The position numbers and the translations under genes were made by a program. This document shows, in pieces, positions 22,355-33,800 of a stretch of 60,000 nt of DNA (position 1 is its first letter; every line of letters begins with the position of its first letter). Origin of the DNA: Cryptomeria japonica (lineage: Eukaryota > Streptophyta > Pinopsida > Cupressales > Cupressaceae); assembly GCF_030272615.1 (NCBI RefSeq), contig NC_081415.1:508390873-508450872 (forward strand), read 5' to 3'. The notes beneath the pieces were generated by a model. That model had not been told where the DNA came from, searched no databases, and was given only the letters and a program-made list of their open reading frames with translations.

Positions 22355-22900
22355 AGATTCATCGCACAACTGGCAAATAAGTGTCACCCCTTTACACACC
22401 TATTACACAAGAACATACGCTTTCAATGGGATGCCAGATGCCAGCAAGCATTCTAGATGATTAAGGACTATCTCATGAATACACCATTGTTGATTCCACT
22501 AGATCCAAGTAGGCCTTTATTACTCTGTATCTCAGCAACAAATACAACATTGAGTGTACTATTGGCACAACATAATACAAAAGGAAAAGAGTGTGTTGTA
22601 TACTACATCTCTCGCACACTGGTCGGCTATGAACTCAACTACACACCTATCGAGCGAGCTTGTCTAGTAGTAATCTTGGCAGCCACTAAATTGAGGCACT
22701 ATCTGTTAACACATAAAGTATAGCTAATTGCAAAGATTGATCCACTCAAGTACTTACTCAGCAAAGCAGCATTGACAGGGCGCTTGGCCAAATGGGTGAT
22801 GATTCTAAGTGAATTTGGCATCGAGTATGTGGAACGTAAGGCTATCAAGGGTAAAGTTATTGTAGATCAGTTGGCCGATGCACCTCTCATAGGTGATCAT
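22355..22900 (+). pseudogene. Tat-1 first RNase H domain
   Basis: After the stop at 22352 the frame continues RFIAQLANKCHPFTHLLHK, then LLCISATNTTLSVLLAQ, VVYYISRTLVGYELNYTPIERACLVVILAATKLRHYLL. This is the gypsy RNase H, but the DAS of the first catalytic Asp is replaced by ATN. Stops at 22454 (TAG, Trp or similar lost) and 22722 (TAG after HKV, where Gln is usual) interrupt it. Then KYLLSKAALTGRLAKWVMILSEFGIEYV leads into the second RNase H. Confidence 0.8.
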
Positions 22901-23340
22901 CCTCTCATTTCCAATTTTCCAGATGAAGAGATATTCATGATCACAACAACACAACCATGGAAACTATACTTTGATGGTTCATACACTAGGCATGGCTTGG
23001 GGGCAGGCATTTTGTTTATCACACCTCAAGGTGACAGCATCCCAAAGTCTTACACGCTCATATTTCCATGCACAAACAACATAGCTGAGTATGAAGCCTT
23101 GATTATAGGACTCAGGCTAGCCATACAATGGAAGTGACAAGAACTACAGGTATATGACGACTCCCAACTGGTCATTCGACAAGCAACAAATGAATATCAG
23201 ACAAAGGATGACAAACTCATGTCATACAAACAAATGGTGGACAAATTAAAAACATCGTTCACTACTATCACCTTTGAGCAGATACCCAGAGATTAGAATC
23301 GAGTTGTTGACGCTATGGCTACCATCGCATCTCTCCTAGA
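22901..23340 (+). pseudogene. Tat-1 second, archaeal-type RNase H (aRNH)
   Basis: A second RNase H follows the first: WKLYFDGSYTRHGLGAGILFITPQG has the first catalytic Asp (near 22970), NNIAEYEALIIGLRLAI the Glu, VYDDSQLVI the second Asp, and NRVVDAMATIASL the third. All four catalytic positions are kept. TGA at 23135 and TAG near 23294 interrupt the frame. A dual RNase H with a plant/archaeal-type copy next to integrase is known for the Tat lineage; it is thought to restore the activity the first domain lost. Confidence 0.85.
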
Positions 23341-23379
23341 TCTTCCGCAGAATTCAACATGCTATGAGTTCTTGGTAGA

Positions 23380-24709
23380 ATAGCTTTGGATACCCGCTTA
23401 TGATATCCCTGAATCTGAGATGATATGTCACCTTATCGATTCTGAATCCCCATGGTATGGTGAGTTCTACACCTACCTCCACGACCACACCCTTCCTCTT
23501 AATCAATCGAATAACCAATGTAAAACCTTCATTCACCAAACCGCTCGATATACCATTATTGTTGAAACCCTATACCGATGCAGTCTTGAGGGTACTCTCC
23601 TTCGATGTCTGGAATAGGATGAGATAACAAAGGCCTTGGAAGAGGTACATGAAGGAATTTGTGGAACTCATGCAAGTGGCCCCTCACTAGCCAAGAAGAT
23701 CGTACGTGCCATATACTATTGGCCATCCATGGAAAAAGACTCCTATTATTTTGTCAGAAAATGCAAGAAATGCCAAGTTCATGGAGACCTGATACATGCA
23801 CCAGCATGGGAATTACAACCAATCACCACACCATGGCCTTTTTGTCAATGGGGACTTGACCTTGTGGGTAAGATTCATCCATCTTCATCCAATGGCCACA
23901 AATTCATCATTACCGCTACTAAATACTTCACAAAGTGGATCGAAGTTGTTCCACTTACCCAAGTCATCGGCAAACAAATCACCTCATTCATCCTTAATTA
24001 CATCATCTGTCAGTATGGTGTACCCATGTCCATCATCACAGATAACGGACTTCCTTTCAAAAATCAGGATGTCCGTGAGCTCTGTGAGAAGTTTCACATC
24101 CAACACTGCTTTTCCACTCCCTATTACCCACAAGGCAATGGTTAGGCCGAAGCATCAAACAAGAACATATTAAGGATCCTCAAGAAGACATTCAATGATG
24201 TCGGTCATGATTGGCACGTTCAATTAAATCCAGCACTATGGGCGTATCGAACTAGCATTCGAACCCCTACAGGCGCAACTCCCTACTCACTGGTCTACGA
24301 TGCAGAAGTTATCTTACCTATTGAGGTTGAGATACCATCACTATGGGTTTCCTTGCATAATCTAATAGATGATGAAGCCTATAGAGTATCACGTCTTCAG
24401 GACTTAGAGCTACTTGATGAGAAACGACAAGTTGCATACAATCACCTCAAGGCCTATCAGCAGCGTATGAGCAGAAGCTATAATCGTCGAGTTAGACCTC
24501 ACACATTCGAGGTAGGTGATCTTGTTCTTCGAGAAAATCCTCATAACCAACCAAACAGAGAACATCAAGGCAAGTTTGAATCAAATTGGTTGGGTCCATA
24601 TATTATCATTGTTGTATTTGGGTCTGGGGCATATCAGTTGGCTAATTCAGAAGGAGAATCGCTAGCAGATTCGATCAACAACATGCACCTCAAACGGTTT
24701 TATACATAA
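23380..24709 (+). pseudogene. Tat-1 integrase
   Basis: The linker CHLIDSESPWYGEFYTYLHDHTLP is followed, after a TAG at 23617, by the zinc-binding H-H-C-C region (VHEGICGTHASG ... CKKCQVHGD, 23640-23790). The core has WGLDLVGKI (first Asp), ITDNGLPFKN (second Asp, near 24040), then QGNG, a TAG, and AEASNKNI, where the third acidic residue lies directly after the stop that replaces Gln. LWAYRTSIRTPTGATPYSLVYDAEVILP and YNRRVRPHTFEVGDLVLREN are the usual C-terminal blocks. The frame ends at LKRFYT. Integrase would insert the cDNA; no chromodomain is seen, as expected in Tat. Confidence 0.9.
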
Positions 24710-25130
24710 GTTGTACAGAGCATCAGGCTCCCATATATACCGAAAAAACACCAAAAACATTCAGATAAATGTCCTGAAGAAAATACAAAAACAAGAAAAT
24801 CAAAATAGTAAAGAAAAATCATGCATCCAAACGGTGAACAACCACTCTGGTGGCACCTTGGGTAAGTGCGATGGTGAAAACCTGGTAAACAGGCACCACT
24901 CGTAAAGGCTATGGCTCCATTGTCTTTTAGACTTGTTGTGATCACATTCAATTCATCCATTCATCCATCCGTCCAAACCATGGCTTGTTATTGATCTGCA
25001 ATCCAAGATAGTACTTCATGTGTCTTGCATCCCGCTTTTTCATAGTCATATCTAAACTGGGGGCAATGCCCTTAATCTAGTTGATGGAAGTAAATTCTAC
25101 ATTATTTTGTGATTCATTAAGTTCTTCATT

Positions 25131-25380
25131 TGGAAAACTATCTCACAAAATCCAAAAACATTCAAAACAATCATCAAACAACCAAAAACATTGGAAAACT
25201 ATCTCACAAAATCCAAAAACATTTAAAACAATCATCAAACAACTAAAAACATTGGAAAATTATCTCACAAAATCTAAAAACATTCAAAACAATCATCAAA
25301 CAACCAAAAACATTGGAAAACTATCTAACAAAATCCAAAAACATCATAAAACATCAAAATCAATCAAAAACATGGCAATA
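25131..25380 (+). repeat. 61-bp tandem repeat, about 4 copies
   Basis: The unit TGGAAAACTATCTCACAAAA begins at 25131, 25192, 25253 and 25314, each 61 bp apart, with a degenerate tail. It is A-rich on the plus strand. It yields the repeated peptide SHKIQKHSKQSSNNQKHWKTI by chance. Confidence 0.92.
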
Positions 25381-26689
25381 CATTATCCATACATTTTTCA
25401 AAGCAGATACCAAACAAACATTGTGAAATACTCAAAAACGATGACCACTTATCACATCAACCCAACAATCCGCATCGACACACCAACTATCTTAACAAGG
25501 ATGCATCCTTCCTTACCAAAACAAAGACAAGATGACATTTTCTTTGACAATAAAATTTTGTTTAAGCTATCAAATACTTGGTTGATTTGTAGATTCTTCA
25601 TTCATTTATATATATCAGGTTCCTACGCTACTCTGGGATATCCACAAGTGATTAGAGTAGTCAGGATGGTTCCTAAGCATTGTTTGTGTATCTTCTGTGA
25701 ATTATTCCAATGAAGTTATGGGGCATGTACTAATGGTGTCTATGTGGGAAGTTCACTAAGTTACATGATCATGTGCAAAATGCAGTCATGGATCACTATG
25801 GCTTGTTGACTACAGCGTATACCTTGATCATATGAGCTTGAACCATTATCGAGGGTCCATATTCTTTATTCTTTATATGTGTTGTTTGCTTACAGGTACA
25901 ATGCTCCATCTTTTGTTCCTACTTCTTCATCCCAAAATCGACAATAGTTTATCTCTTACTACGGTATGAACTTGTCTCAGGATTTGATCGGCAAAAGATC
26001 AAGGAGGACGTTCCAAGTCATGCATGAAAGGAGATAATCCTTGTCTGTTCTGCAAGCACTACTCAGGTCAACTTGATCCATTATATCAAGTTGCTTGTAT
26101 TAACTTGCTATATTAAAATCCACGTAAGGAGTACTTAGGTCATCTTGAATCATTATGTCAAGTTGCTTGTATTGTCTTACAACATTTTAAAGCTCAATGA
26201 TGAAAATAAAGCACTATGGATCGCCATTTCATCTCATCTGTATATATTGCATTTGGTTGCATTCTATCCATACATACATTCATAATAGCTGCATATCATT
26301 CCTACATACTAATGACAATGGATACTCTATTTTTCGATCTTCTTCTATAGGAATGGGTCCTAGGTCCTCCATATCTTCTATCTAACATTGAATCCCCCCC
26401 TCACCCTCCACATCTCAATAATCAACATCACATACCCTTCATCGTTTCCCATCAATCCTATAAGTAAGCCAGTTACTCTATCTATACAGATACATCGACT
26501 CCCATACACCTAGACTACCAACAGATACTCTGATCAAGTATCTTCGGGTCTCAACAGGTAATTGATCATGGTAATCCTAGACTACATCAAGCATTTATTA
26601 TAATGACCTAGTCTCAACGGGGCTGCCATGATTAACGACAACCATCCATCACATGCACACACTATCAATTGATCAACCAATCAAACACA

Positions 26690-26900
26690 ATCCAAACAGA
26701 TAATTACATCAATTGTCTAAGTCTCAATGAGTATTTTGCTTCATATACCTTGACTTTATCAGACAATTACATCAATTGTCTCAGTCACCATCAGGTCACT
26801 TTGATTCACTTACTCAGACTTTATCTTGTCCAAGCAAACAACTGACATCAATTGTCATGCTTTGACTCGATCAGGGCAATTAAACCAATTGCACCAGACT
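26690..26900. repeat. Cluster of short inverted repeats GACAATT...AATTGTC
   Basis: GACAATTACATCAATTGTC at 26762-26780 has 7-bp arms. A close copy is at 26696-26717, half copies near 26844-26856, and GCAATTAAACCAATTGC at 26876-26892. Spacing is about 40-75 bp. They could form small hairpins or bind a dimeric protein (inference). Confidence 0.7.
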
Positions 26901-27228
26901 GTTCGACCAATTTTGATCAATTGTATAGCATCAATCCAAAGCACACACCACATTTGCACCATATCTCCTGCATAACCTAAGGGTACTCACTAGCTTGCCA
27001 TTTCTCCGTATTCACTCTGATTTCTTCCATTCTTTTACTGTTATTGTTAATTTCTTCTATTCTACCTCTCCCCAACTTCTTTCTCTTTTTTCGAGAGATC
27101 GCCCGATTTTTCAAAAAAAAAAATTGGCCCATCTCTCGAGGAGGCATACCACCCACCAAATTAACATTTCTGGGGCATATTTCTCATACCTTTCTTTCTT
27201 TCTTTGAAACGACGCGATAAAATTGCAC

Positions 27229-27247
27229 CGTCTCAAAGAGGGGCAAA
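27229..27247 (+). other. Tat-1 polypurine tract
   Basis: AAAGAGGGGCAAA lies directly before the 3' LTR start. This is the expected site for plus-strand DNA priming; one C interrupts the purines. Confidence 0.75.
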
Positions 27248-28951
27248 TGTAGACACATAAATTTGTCCACTTAACTAAATGAATATTTAGTATTTATTTG
27301 ATTATTTAACCATCGATCAATAATTAATTAAATTAATGTTTAATTAATTCATCTTAACCCTCTTCTCCTATTAATTAAATAAATTATTCAATTTATTTGA
27401 TTTAATTCACTTAACCAAATTCATACCATTAATTAAATAGGTAAATCATATTTGTTTAATTAAATTTTTTCTCACATTTAAATAAATTATTTATTTATTT
27501 AAATCCCCCAAAATCCCATCTCTCACATTTAAATAAATTAACATTTATTTAAATCACATTTATCCTCCACCCACTTGCATTTTCCTACAAGTGCAAGTTG
27601 CACAACTATTTTAAATAAATAAATTATTTATTTAAAATCCTATTTATCCTCACCCACTTGAAACCTTTATTGGTTTCCCATTAAGTCTTCAAACTCAATG
27701 GCTTCCTTCTAGAGTCTTCTCAAGCCTTTAATGGTTTCCCTTAAAGTCTTCAAACTCAATGGCTTCCTTCTAGAGTCTTCTTAAGCCTTTAATGGTTTCC
27801 CTCAAAGTCTTCAAGCATTTAATGTGTTATCTTCCCTTTTCTCATGTAAATAAATTTAGATTTATTTATATCTATCCAAATACAAATTACATCATTTAAT
27901 TAAAATAAATGATTTTATTTTAAATGAAAATCCCAAAATTCCTCCCACTTGCATTCTCCTACAAAATCCACTTGCATGCCTAAATCCCTTCTAGATTCTT
28001 CTAACTCCTTCTAATTAGCCTAATCCTATCCTAATCATTGTCACATTCCTAAATAAAAGGAAGTCACTTCTCAAAAACCTCCAAAGTCTTCAATAACCAT
28101 TAAAGGTTTTATGTCTTCAAATGGTTAACCTCTAAAGTCTTCCAAACTATTAAAGGCTCTTACATAACCATTTATGGTTAACTCGCCTTTTACCTTTGGT
28201 TAGAGACTTTCCTCTAACTTAACCATCATTTTAACTCATGGGTCTCTTCAAAGCATTTATTTCTTTGACTAAGGTAACCATTTAACCCTTGCACATTCAT
28301 TTATCCCTTGGATAAAAGGAATATCCATTAACCTAACCCTAACCCAACCCCCTAGGGTAACCATCATGTCCCCTCAAGCATTCAATGCTCCTTATCTCCC
28401 CTCTCAAGCCTCCTCATGATGACACTTGTCAACATGGGATTGGGTTGAAAGTCTCACATGGATTGAATATCTTTCAATCCTAACCCTTGTTAATATTGTT
28501 CAATCTTAACCCTTCATTTCTCCATTTCTTCTATAAATAGAACCCTTCTCCTCAAGCAAAGGAGGAAGCATTAGAGTATTGTTGTTATACTGGTATTAGC
28601 ATAGATTTTTTTCATAGCATCACTATCTACACTTGCATAGCATTTGCTTATCATATTCAGCCATCTTGAATCTCCATATGGCATCCATGGCTAGTGCTAA
28701 AAGCTAAGAGCTACACTCATGTGGAACTTGGAAAGGAGAGGAACAAGGGAGGAGCAACTATGAGCATCTTGATTAGTATTTGGAGTATAGTTTATCTATT
28801 CTATGTTTGTATGCTTTCTATTTCATGCTTAATATCTCTCTTGATATGCTTGTTTAGGATAATCTTTTGTTGCTAACATTGACGTTTGTTTCTTGTGCTC
28901 TTGTGTGTGTTGCCATCAAACAGATTTTCTAATCCTTTTTGCAGAGCATCA
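27248..28951 (+). repeat. Tat-1 3' LTR
   Basis: Matches the 5' LTR from TGTAGACACA to AGAGCATCA with scattered substitutions and one or two 1-2 bp indels. Its 61-bp array is at 27664-27820 and its TATA box at 28531. The flank GTTGG at 28952 completes the target duplication. Confidence 0.95.
28531..28540 (+). promoter_or_regulatory. Tat-1 3' LTR TATA box
   Basis: CTATAAATAG, the counterpart of the box at 10061. Transcription from here would read out into the LINE remnant and copia fragment beyond. Confidence 0.65.
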
Positions 28952-28956
28952 GTTGG

Positions 28957-29290
28957 AATTATTTGTGAATGAAACACAAATGTTGATTCTCTTGCTAAAT
29001 AAGCCTTAAAGGCTCCCAAAGGATCCAGAATATTTTTTTACTAAGATTATCTATCCAATAATAAGTTTACTCATTTTTGCATCTTATCCATCATGATAAG
29101 GGTTGATCTTTGTAATTATCTCTTGAGATTTGCTAGGGTTATAGGTTCTTTGGGATGATGGATTTGTGGTAGACTCTTTGGATCTACCTTGTCTTTTATT
29201 TAGTGATAGCGATGGCTATTTGAAATTTTTTTGTAATATCTTTGGAAATCTTGTTTAATAAACTTTAATCAGTTTTACCAAAAAGAATGA
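28957..29290 (+). mobile_element. LINE, plus strand, 3' end after the Tat-1 insertion
   Basis: Directly after the target duplication the frame reads NTNVDSLAK, stop, ALKAP, which is the closing part of a plant L1 RNase H (the D-S-L-A-K-W-A motif) and continues the domain that stops at 8776. The end, TTTAATAAACTTTAATCAG then TTTTACCAAAAAG, is typical of plant L1 3' ends with a short A tail. The target duplication of the LINE itself was not found. Confidence 0.75.
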
Positions 29291-29389
29291 AAATTAAATT
29301 TTGGGTACAAGTTTCATACTTGAAAAACAAAATTTTTAATGCAACTAGTGAATAAAATTTATGGGGAATAGTGAATGGAAATGAGACAC

Positions 29390-29990
29390 CACCTACAAAA
29401 CCAAATAAATTATTTGAGTGACATAAAAGAGATGACAAATTCAAAACTATTGTTGACCTTTCGCTTTGTAATATTTAATTACATCATGTAGATTTAGATA
29501 AATCATTATAAACAATTTGGATAAAATATTTTCAAGGAAAGTAGTTTATGCAAGATTTTTCTTAAAACTTCAACTATTTAGATTCAAAATAGAAGATAGG
29601 ATCATTATGACAAATCACATAAGAAATTTGAAGTCTCTCATTAGATAGTTGGCTCAAGTCTCTAGTAAATGATGGAGATACTAAGGCTATTTTGTTAAAC
29701 AGTTTGCCTTCAAAATACACCAATATAAGTTAAAAAACTTCTCAAGTACTACAAAATATTATTGTAACTATTTTAGTAGAAGAAAAAGAAGAAACACAAA
29801 AGACTCAAAAGTTGATTTCCAACATGAGAATGTATTATACATACAAGGAAGTAATACAAACAAAAATTGAATGTTATTATTGTAAGAAAAAGGGTCACAC
29901 ATATTGGATTTGTAAAACATGGGTCAATGATGCTTTTAAGGGAAATCTAAAATAAATCAAATAATGTTAAAATGTCTTGTTTTAAAGACT
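29390..29990 (+). pseudogene. Ty1/copia gag remnant
   Basis: In shifting frames this gives FKTIVDLSLCNI, the VYARFFLKLQLFRFKIED block, MTNHIRNLKSLI, DTKAILLNSLPSKYTNI and a zinc knuckle CYYCKKKGHTYWICKT (C-x2-C-x4-H-x4-C, 29863-29910). This order is that of copia gag. There are many stops and frameshifts. Neither LTR nor pol is attached. The minus-strand Tat-2 fragment begins about 460 bp further on. Confidence 0.75.
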
Positions 29991-30452
29991 AAGTTGAGGA
30001 TGCAGACCCCACATATGGTCTTTTTGTTGAATATTATTGTTCTTACGATAGGGATGCATACTTATTTTGAACCTTCACCATTGAGGTTGGAGGATTTTGA
30101 TCATCTTGAGTTATCTTCTCACTCGGAGATGGTGCTTTATATGAGAAGCATATGTTATTTTTTTTCCTTTTTGCCATGTTGATATAATTGAACAATGCAC
30201 ATTTTGTAATTTTGTTTTCTTGAAGACAAGTAAGGATCAAGTGAACATACTATAAATTAATTCTCAGATAGTTCATGAGTCTATGGATCTAGGGAATTAT
30301 ACCCTTTTGAGGGTCATTAGACAACTTATTAGAGCAATGATGTTTTGTCCAATAATTTGAGGCATCTATGATTCAGGAGTCCAAAGAGATAGCAATTCAA
30401 GAACTCCAAGAATTCAACAAAGGGATCACACTTTTCCAAGTGGAACAAAGTA
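29991..30452. other. Unassigned junction between copia gag and Tat-2
   Basis: No recognisable domain. The minus-strand frame of Tat-2 RT continues openly to 30329 but the sequence loses RT similarity at about 30453, so 30329-30452 is not RT. Confidence 0.5.
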
Positions 30453-31160
30453 ACACCAAAGGCACATTTCTTAGGATTTAGCCTTAGTTTGTATTGTTCT
30501 AACCGATCAAAGATCTTTTCCAGTATCTCTATATGTTCTTCTCTATTGTATGATTTAGCCAAGATGTCATCCACATAGTCTTCCATGAATGTATGCATCA
30601 TGTCATGAAATATAGTTGTCATAGCTCTTTGATATGTAGCACTGGTGTTCTTTAGTCCAAAAGGCATAACATTCCAACAGAAAGTACCCCACGGGCATGT
30701 GAAAGTTGTCTTTTCTTGATCTTCAGGTGCTATTTTCATTTGATTGTATCCAGAGAAACCATCCATCAAAGAAAACATGGAGCGTCCAACAGTTAAATCT
30801 ATAATGATGTCGATGTTAGGCAGAGGAAAGTCATCCTTTGGACATGCATTACTAAATCTCTGAAGTCGGTGCATATTCTGATGCTTTTATCTGGTTTTAA
30901 AATAGGAACGATGTTGGATACCTAGGATATGCTATAGGTCTGATGAATCCTACATCCAGTAATTTCTTTAGTTCTGCTTTGACTAGAAGGGCAATATGAG
31001 GATGCATTTCCTTAACTTATGTTTGACTGGTTTAGCTCTTGGATTCACATTCAAGTGATGCATAATAAGCTCTGGATCTAACCTTGGCATGTCTGCATAG
31101 GACCAGGCAAAATTGATTTGCCTTTGTTTGAAGAATTTTATATATTGTTGCATTTCTTGC
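30453..31160 (-). pseudogene. Tat-2 reverse transcriptase, truncated
   Basis: Motifs: NFAWSYADMP at the right end (about 31080-31120), then frameshifted sequence to about 30870, then NACPKDDFPLPNIDIIIDL, MFSLMDGFSGYNQMKIAPED, WNVMPFGLKNTSATYQRAM and EDYVDDILAKS with the YVDD catalytic pair. The similarity ends after LRLNPKKCAFGVT at 30453. The remaining codons of the open frame down to 30329 do not resemble RT. Several frameshifts lie between 30870 and 31160, so the protein would not be made intact. Confidence 0.85.
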
Positions 31161-31169
31161 TCAGATAAA

Positions 31170-32407
31170 GAAGTTGTTGGATGAAGAATCTTTGGTTGCT
31201 CTTATGTGCCAATGTTAACTGCCTATGTTGGTTCAATCAAGATGGATGATCTTTCTTGATAATTCTCAGGTAAAGTGTCAAATCTCCCATCTTCCGGCGC
31301 CTCAAGGAGGTTTTCACCATTAGATGCGTCCTTTCTTTTTACTTTTTTCTGATCTAATGTTGCCAATAGATGGTTTTCAGCATTAGAGTTGATATTATTT
31401 TCTTTATTTTCACTTTTGCGACTAGGAGATTTGGCACCCACTTGATTGGAAGATACATTGCTGAAATTCCTGGTGAGAGTTGTTATGGGTTCAATGACAT
31501 TAAGATATACAGATATGGCATGATCATTAGGAAAGGTGTCAATGAAGGTATGTCCTTCATTTTCCCAATCAATAAGCTCAGGGTGGATTAGAGGTAAAGG
31601 GTCATCGGGTTGGGATGTTTCGAGGATATCAAGGGTCATGATAGATGTATCAAAATTTTCAATATGTGTATCGATGTCTAGAATGGTACTCTGATTAGAA
31701 TGACCTCACGTAAGAAATTCCTGATCCTCCTCATTTGAGTCTAAGTTAGCCGAATGTGATTCTGATTCAAGTGAACTAGTTCCTGACATTTGTCCTCCAT
31801 ACGTGTGAACTACATCGACTTCTACATCTCCTTCAAAGAAATTTTCTTCATCTGATTCTTCAAAGTGATAGGAATCCCATTCCCATTCATTAGAATCTGT
31901 ATCACTTGCAGCCTGCAATCTACAGATTTGGTCATATAGTATTTCTTCTGCTTTTTTGGCTATATCTTTTCTTCTTTTGTATTCAACTTCTTCAGGACTA
32001 AGATTGAGTTCTATCAACTTTTCTATGAGTTCTCCTAGATTAGCACTAGCTTTTGGCTTGTTTTGATTGAGATTTGTTGTTGCTTGAGAGGTGCTTTTAG
32101 TTTGTTTCTCTTGTTGATTTGAAGTTTGCTTCTTTTCCCATTTCAGTTTTACGGATGTTTGTTGTTTATCTAATGTTTCTTTTCTTTCAATTGCTAGTTG
32201 TTCTTGTATGTTTTCACATTCCTCTTGTTGTTGACTAAAAGATGTGTTTCCCAATAAAGTAGCTTGTTGATACCCTAAGCCTATTTTGTTTGTAGTCTGG
32301 TGAGTATGAGGTTGAATAGGTTCTGAGATACCTTCCTTTCTTTTTCCTATAGGACCTGTTCTGATGTATCCCATCTTTCTGAGAATGTTAGATCCTATTC
32401 CATACTT
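31170..32407 (-). pseudogene. Tat-2 G-patch and linker
   Basis: The G-patch lies at 32265-32407 (KYGIGSNILRKMGYI, GKRKEGISEPI, KIGLGYQ). A Lys/Gln-rich stretch follows, then the acidic SDTDSNEWEWDS segment near 31870-31910 and EESDEENFFEGDVEVD. After a stop at 31706 the linker resumes and carries KVKRKDASNGENLLEAPED at about 31285-31345. These last two blocks match Tat-1. The open frames are 31706-32374 and 31223-31639. Confidence 0.75.
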
Positions 32408-32467
32408 TTATGTAGGTATGCGAACATTGTTAATCTTTTGTTGAGATTCTTCATCCTTGTATAGCCA

Positions 32468-33660
32468 CTATAGCACATCTTTGTCTTCTACTTCCTCTGA
32501 TAAGGTTCTAGTACTAACAAATGGTCCATCAAATATTGAAAGATGTTTTACAATTGGTTGTTGTTTAGAGTTTGATGGTTTTCCAAAGGATTTAGGAGAA
32601 AGTGGTAATTGTGATATTGAATATTCTCTATTTCCTCGATCTCTTAGCTGCATTTGTTTTTCCATACTTGATAAGATAGATGCAAATGATTGTTCCTTGG
32701 ATTGTATGTTCAAAGATGATGCCGCCCTGTTATGAGGAACACTAACTTCTTGAGCCATTTTTAGATTGTTGTAGTATTGGAATGGATTTGAATCTGTAGA
32801 TATTGTGATTTCCTGTCCATTGTATGGAAATTTTACACATTGATGGTATGTCGATGGGACAGCTTTCAAGTCATGTATCCAAGGTCTTCCCAAGAGTATA
32901 TTATATGATAAATATAAGTCTAGAACTTGGCAAGCTGTGTCTTTCTGTAGAGGTCCTACTCTGATAGGTAACATCACAATTCCCTTGGAGGGACGTTCTT
33001 CTTCATCATAAGCTTTTATGGTGATCTTTTTTCGGGGATCAATTGCATCTTCTGAATAACCCAAAGCATAGACAAGACTCAAAGAACAGATATTTAAGCC
33101 AACTCCTCCATCTATTAAGACATGTTTTACTCGTGTCTTATGAATGATGACTTCGATGTGTAGGGGAGTGTTGTGGGGATGTTGTAGAGACATGTCGTCT
33201 TCTTCAGTGAATGATAAGCAGTGAGGGGTTGTTAGGTATCCCACCATGGTTTGGAATTGATCGATATCAAGATCTTTGGATACTGTTGTATCTACTAATG
33301 CTCGTTTAAGAATTTCTTTGTGTGCGGGTGAAAGCTTTAAAAGTTCCAAAATGGATACTTGTGTGGGTGTTTTCTGTAATTGCTCCACTAGACTGTATTG
33401 TTTGGTAGTGGATGACGTGTTTGTTGTAGGACCCAGCAAAATAACTTTGGCTTTGCTTCTTGTGATAGCATTAGCAGGTTCTTGATTTTTTTTTCTTTAA
33501 CTACAATCACATTTACTACATTGTCATATGTATGAGCATAGTTTACTTTTGCTTTACCCTTACCATTGTTTGTTGTTGATGATTCACCTTTCTTATAGTT
33601 TGGAAGCAGAGTTTTAAAAGTTGTATGATATTCGATTGTTGTATGTCCATCCACTGTTAT
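32468..33660 (-). pseudogene. Tat-2 gag end and aspartic protease
   Basis: The part 33388-33654 (HTTIEYHTTFKTLLPNY, YAHTYDNVVNVI) overlaps a 323-codon frame 33439-32468 in another frame, so a frameshift lies near 33400. The protease reads VEQLQKTPTQVSILELLKLSPAHKEIL, then VLIDGGVGLNICSLSLVYALGY with the active-site DGG (near 33110), and [32 protein letters not shown]. Unlike Tat-1 the catalytic residues look intact. The C-terminal part is Ser/Gln-rich and ends before the G-patch. Confidence 0.88.
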
Positions 33661-33800
33661 TACTCCATTATCAATTAAATCTTATATGACATGTTTTAAC
33701 TTCTGACAACTATCTGTGTGATGTCCCTGTTTTGATGAAAATCACAATAATGGTTATCGTTCCACCAAGGTTGTTTGATTTGAGGTTCGTAGTTTCTTTC

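Larger units (their letters stand above)
24710..27247 (+). other. Tat-1 3' noncoding region
   Basis: No convincing gene in 2.5 kb. It holds a 61-bp tandem array (25131-25380) that creates an artefactual 210-codon frame, a set of inverted repeats (26690-26900), and a polypurine tract at its end. A Tat-type extra ORF in antisense was looked for and not found. Confidence 0.7.
8777..28951 (+). mobile_element. Tat-lineage Ty3/gypsy retrotransposon (Tat-1), complete with both LTRs
   Basis: A 20,175-bp element, about 16.0 kb without its nested insertion. The two LTRs (1705 and 1704 bp) begin TGTAGACACA and end AGAGCATCA. The flanks GTTGG (8772-8776) and GTTGG (28952-28956) are an exact 5-bp target duplication. 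Order: LTR, tRNA-Trp-type primer site, 2.8-kb leader, gag, protease, G-patch, RT, RNase H, second (archaeal-type) RNase H, integrase, 2.5-kb 3' region, polypurine tract, LTR. The second RNase H and the RT signature FRDLNKACPKDNFPLPNI place it in the Tat lineage. LTRs differ by roughly 2-3% by eye, so insertion is fairly recent, yet the coding part has many stops. Confidence 0.95.

Noticed and set aside
25081-25713. A 210-codon open frame with repeated peptide
   Set aside because: It comes from the 61-bp tandem array, whose length is not a multiple of three, and has no domain.
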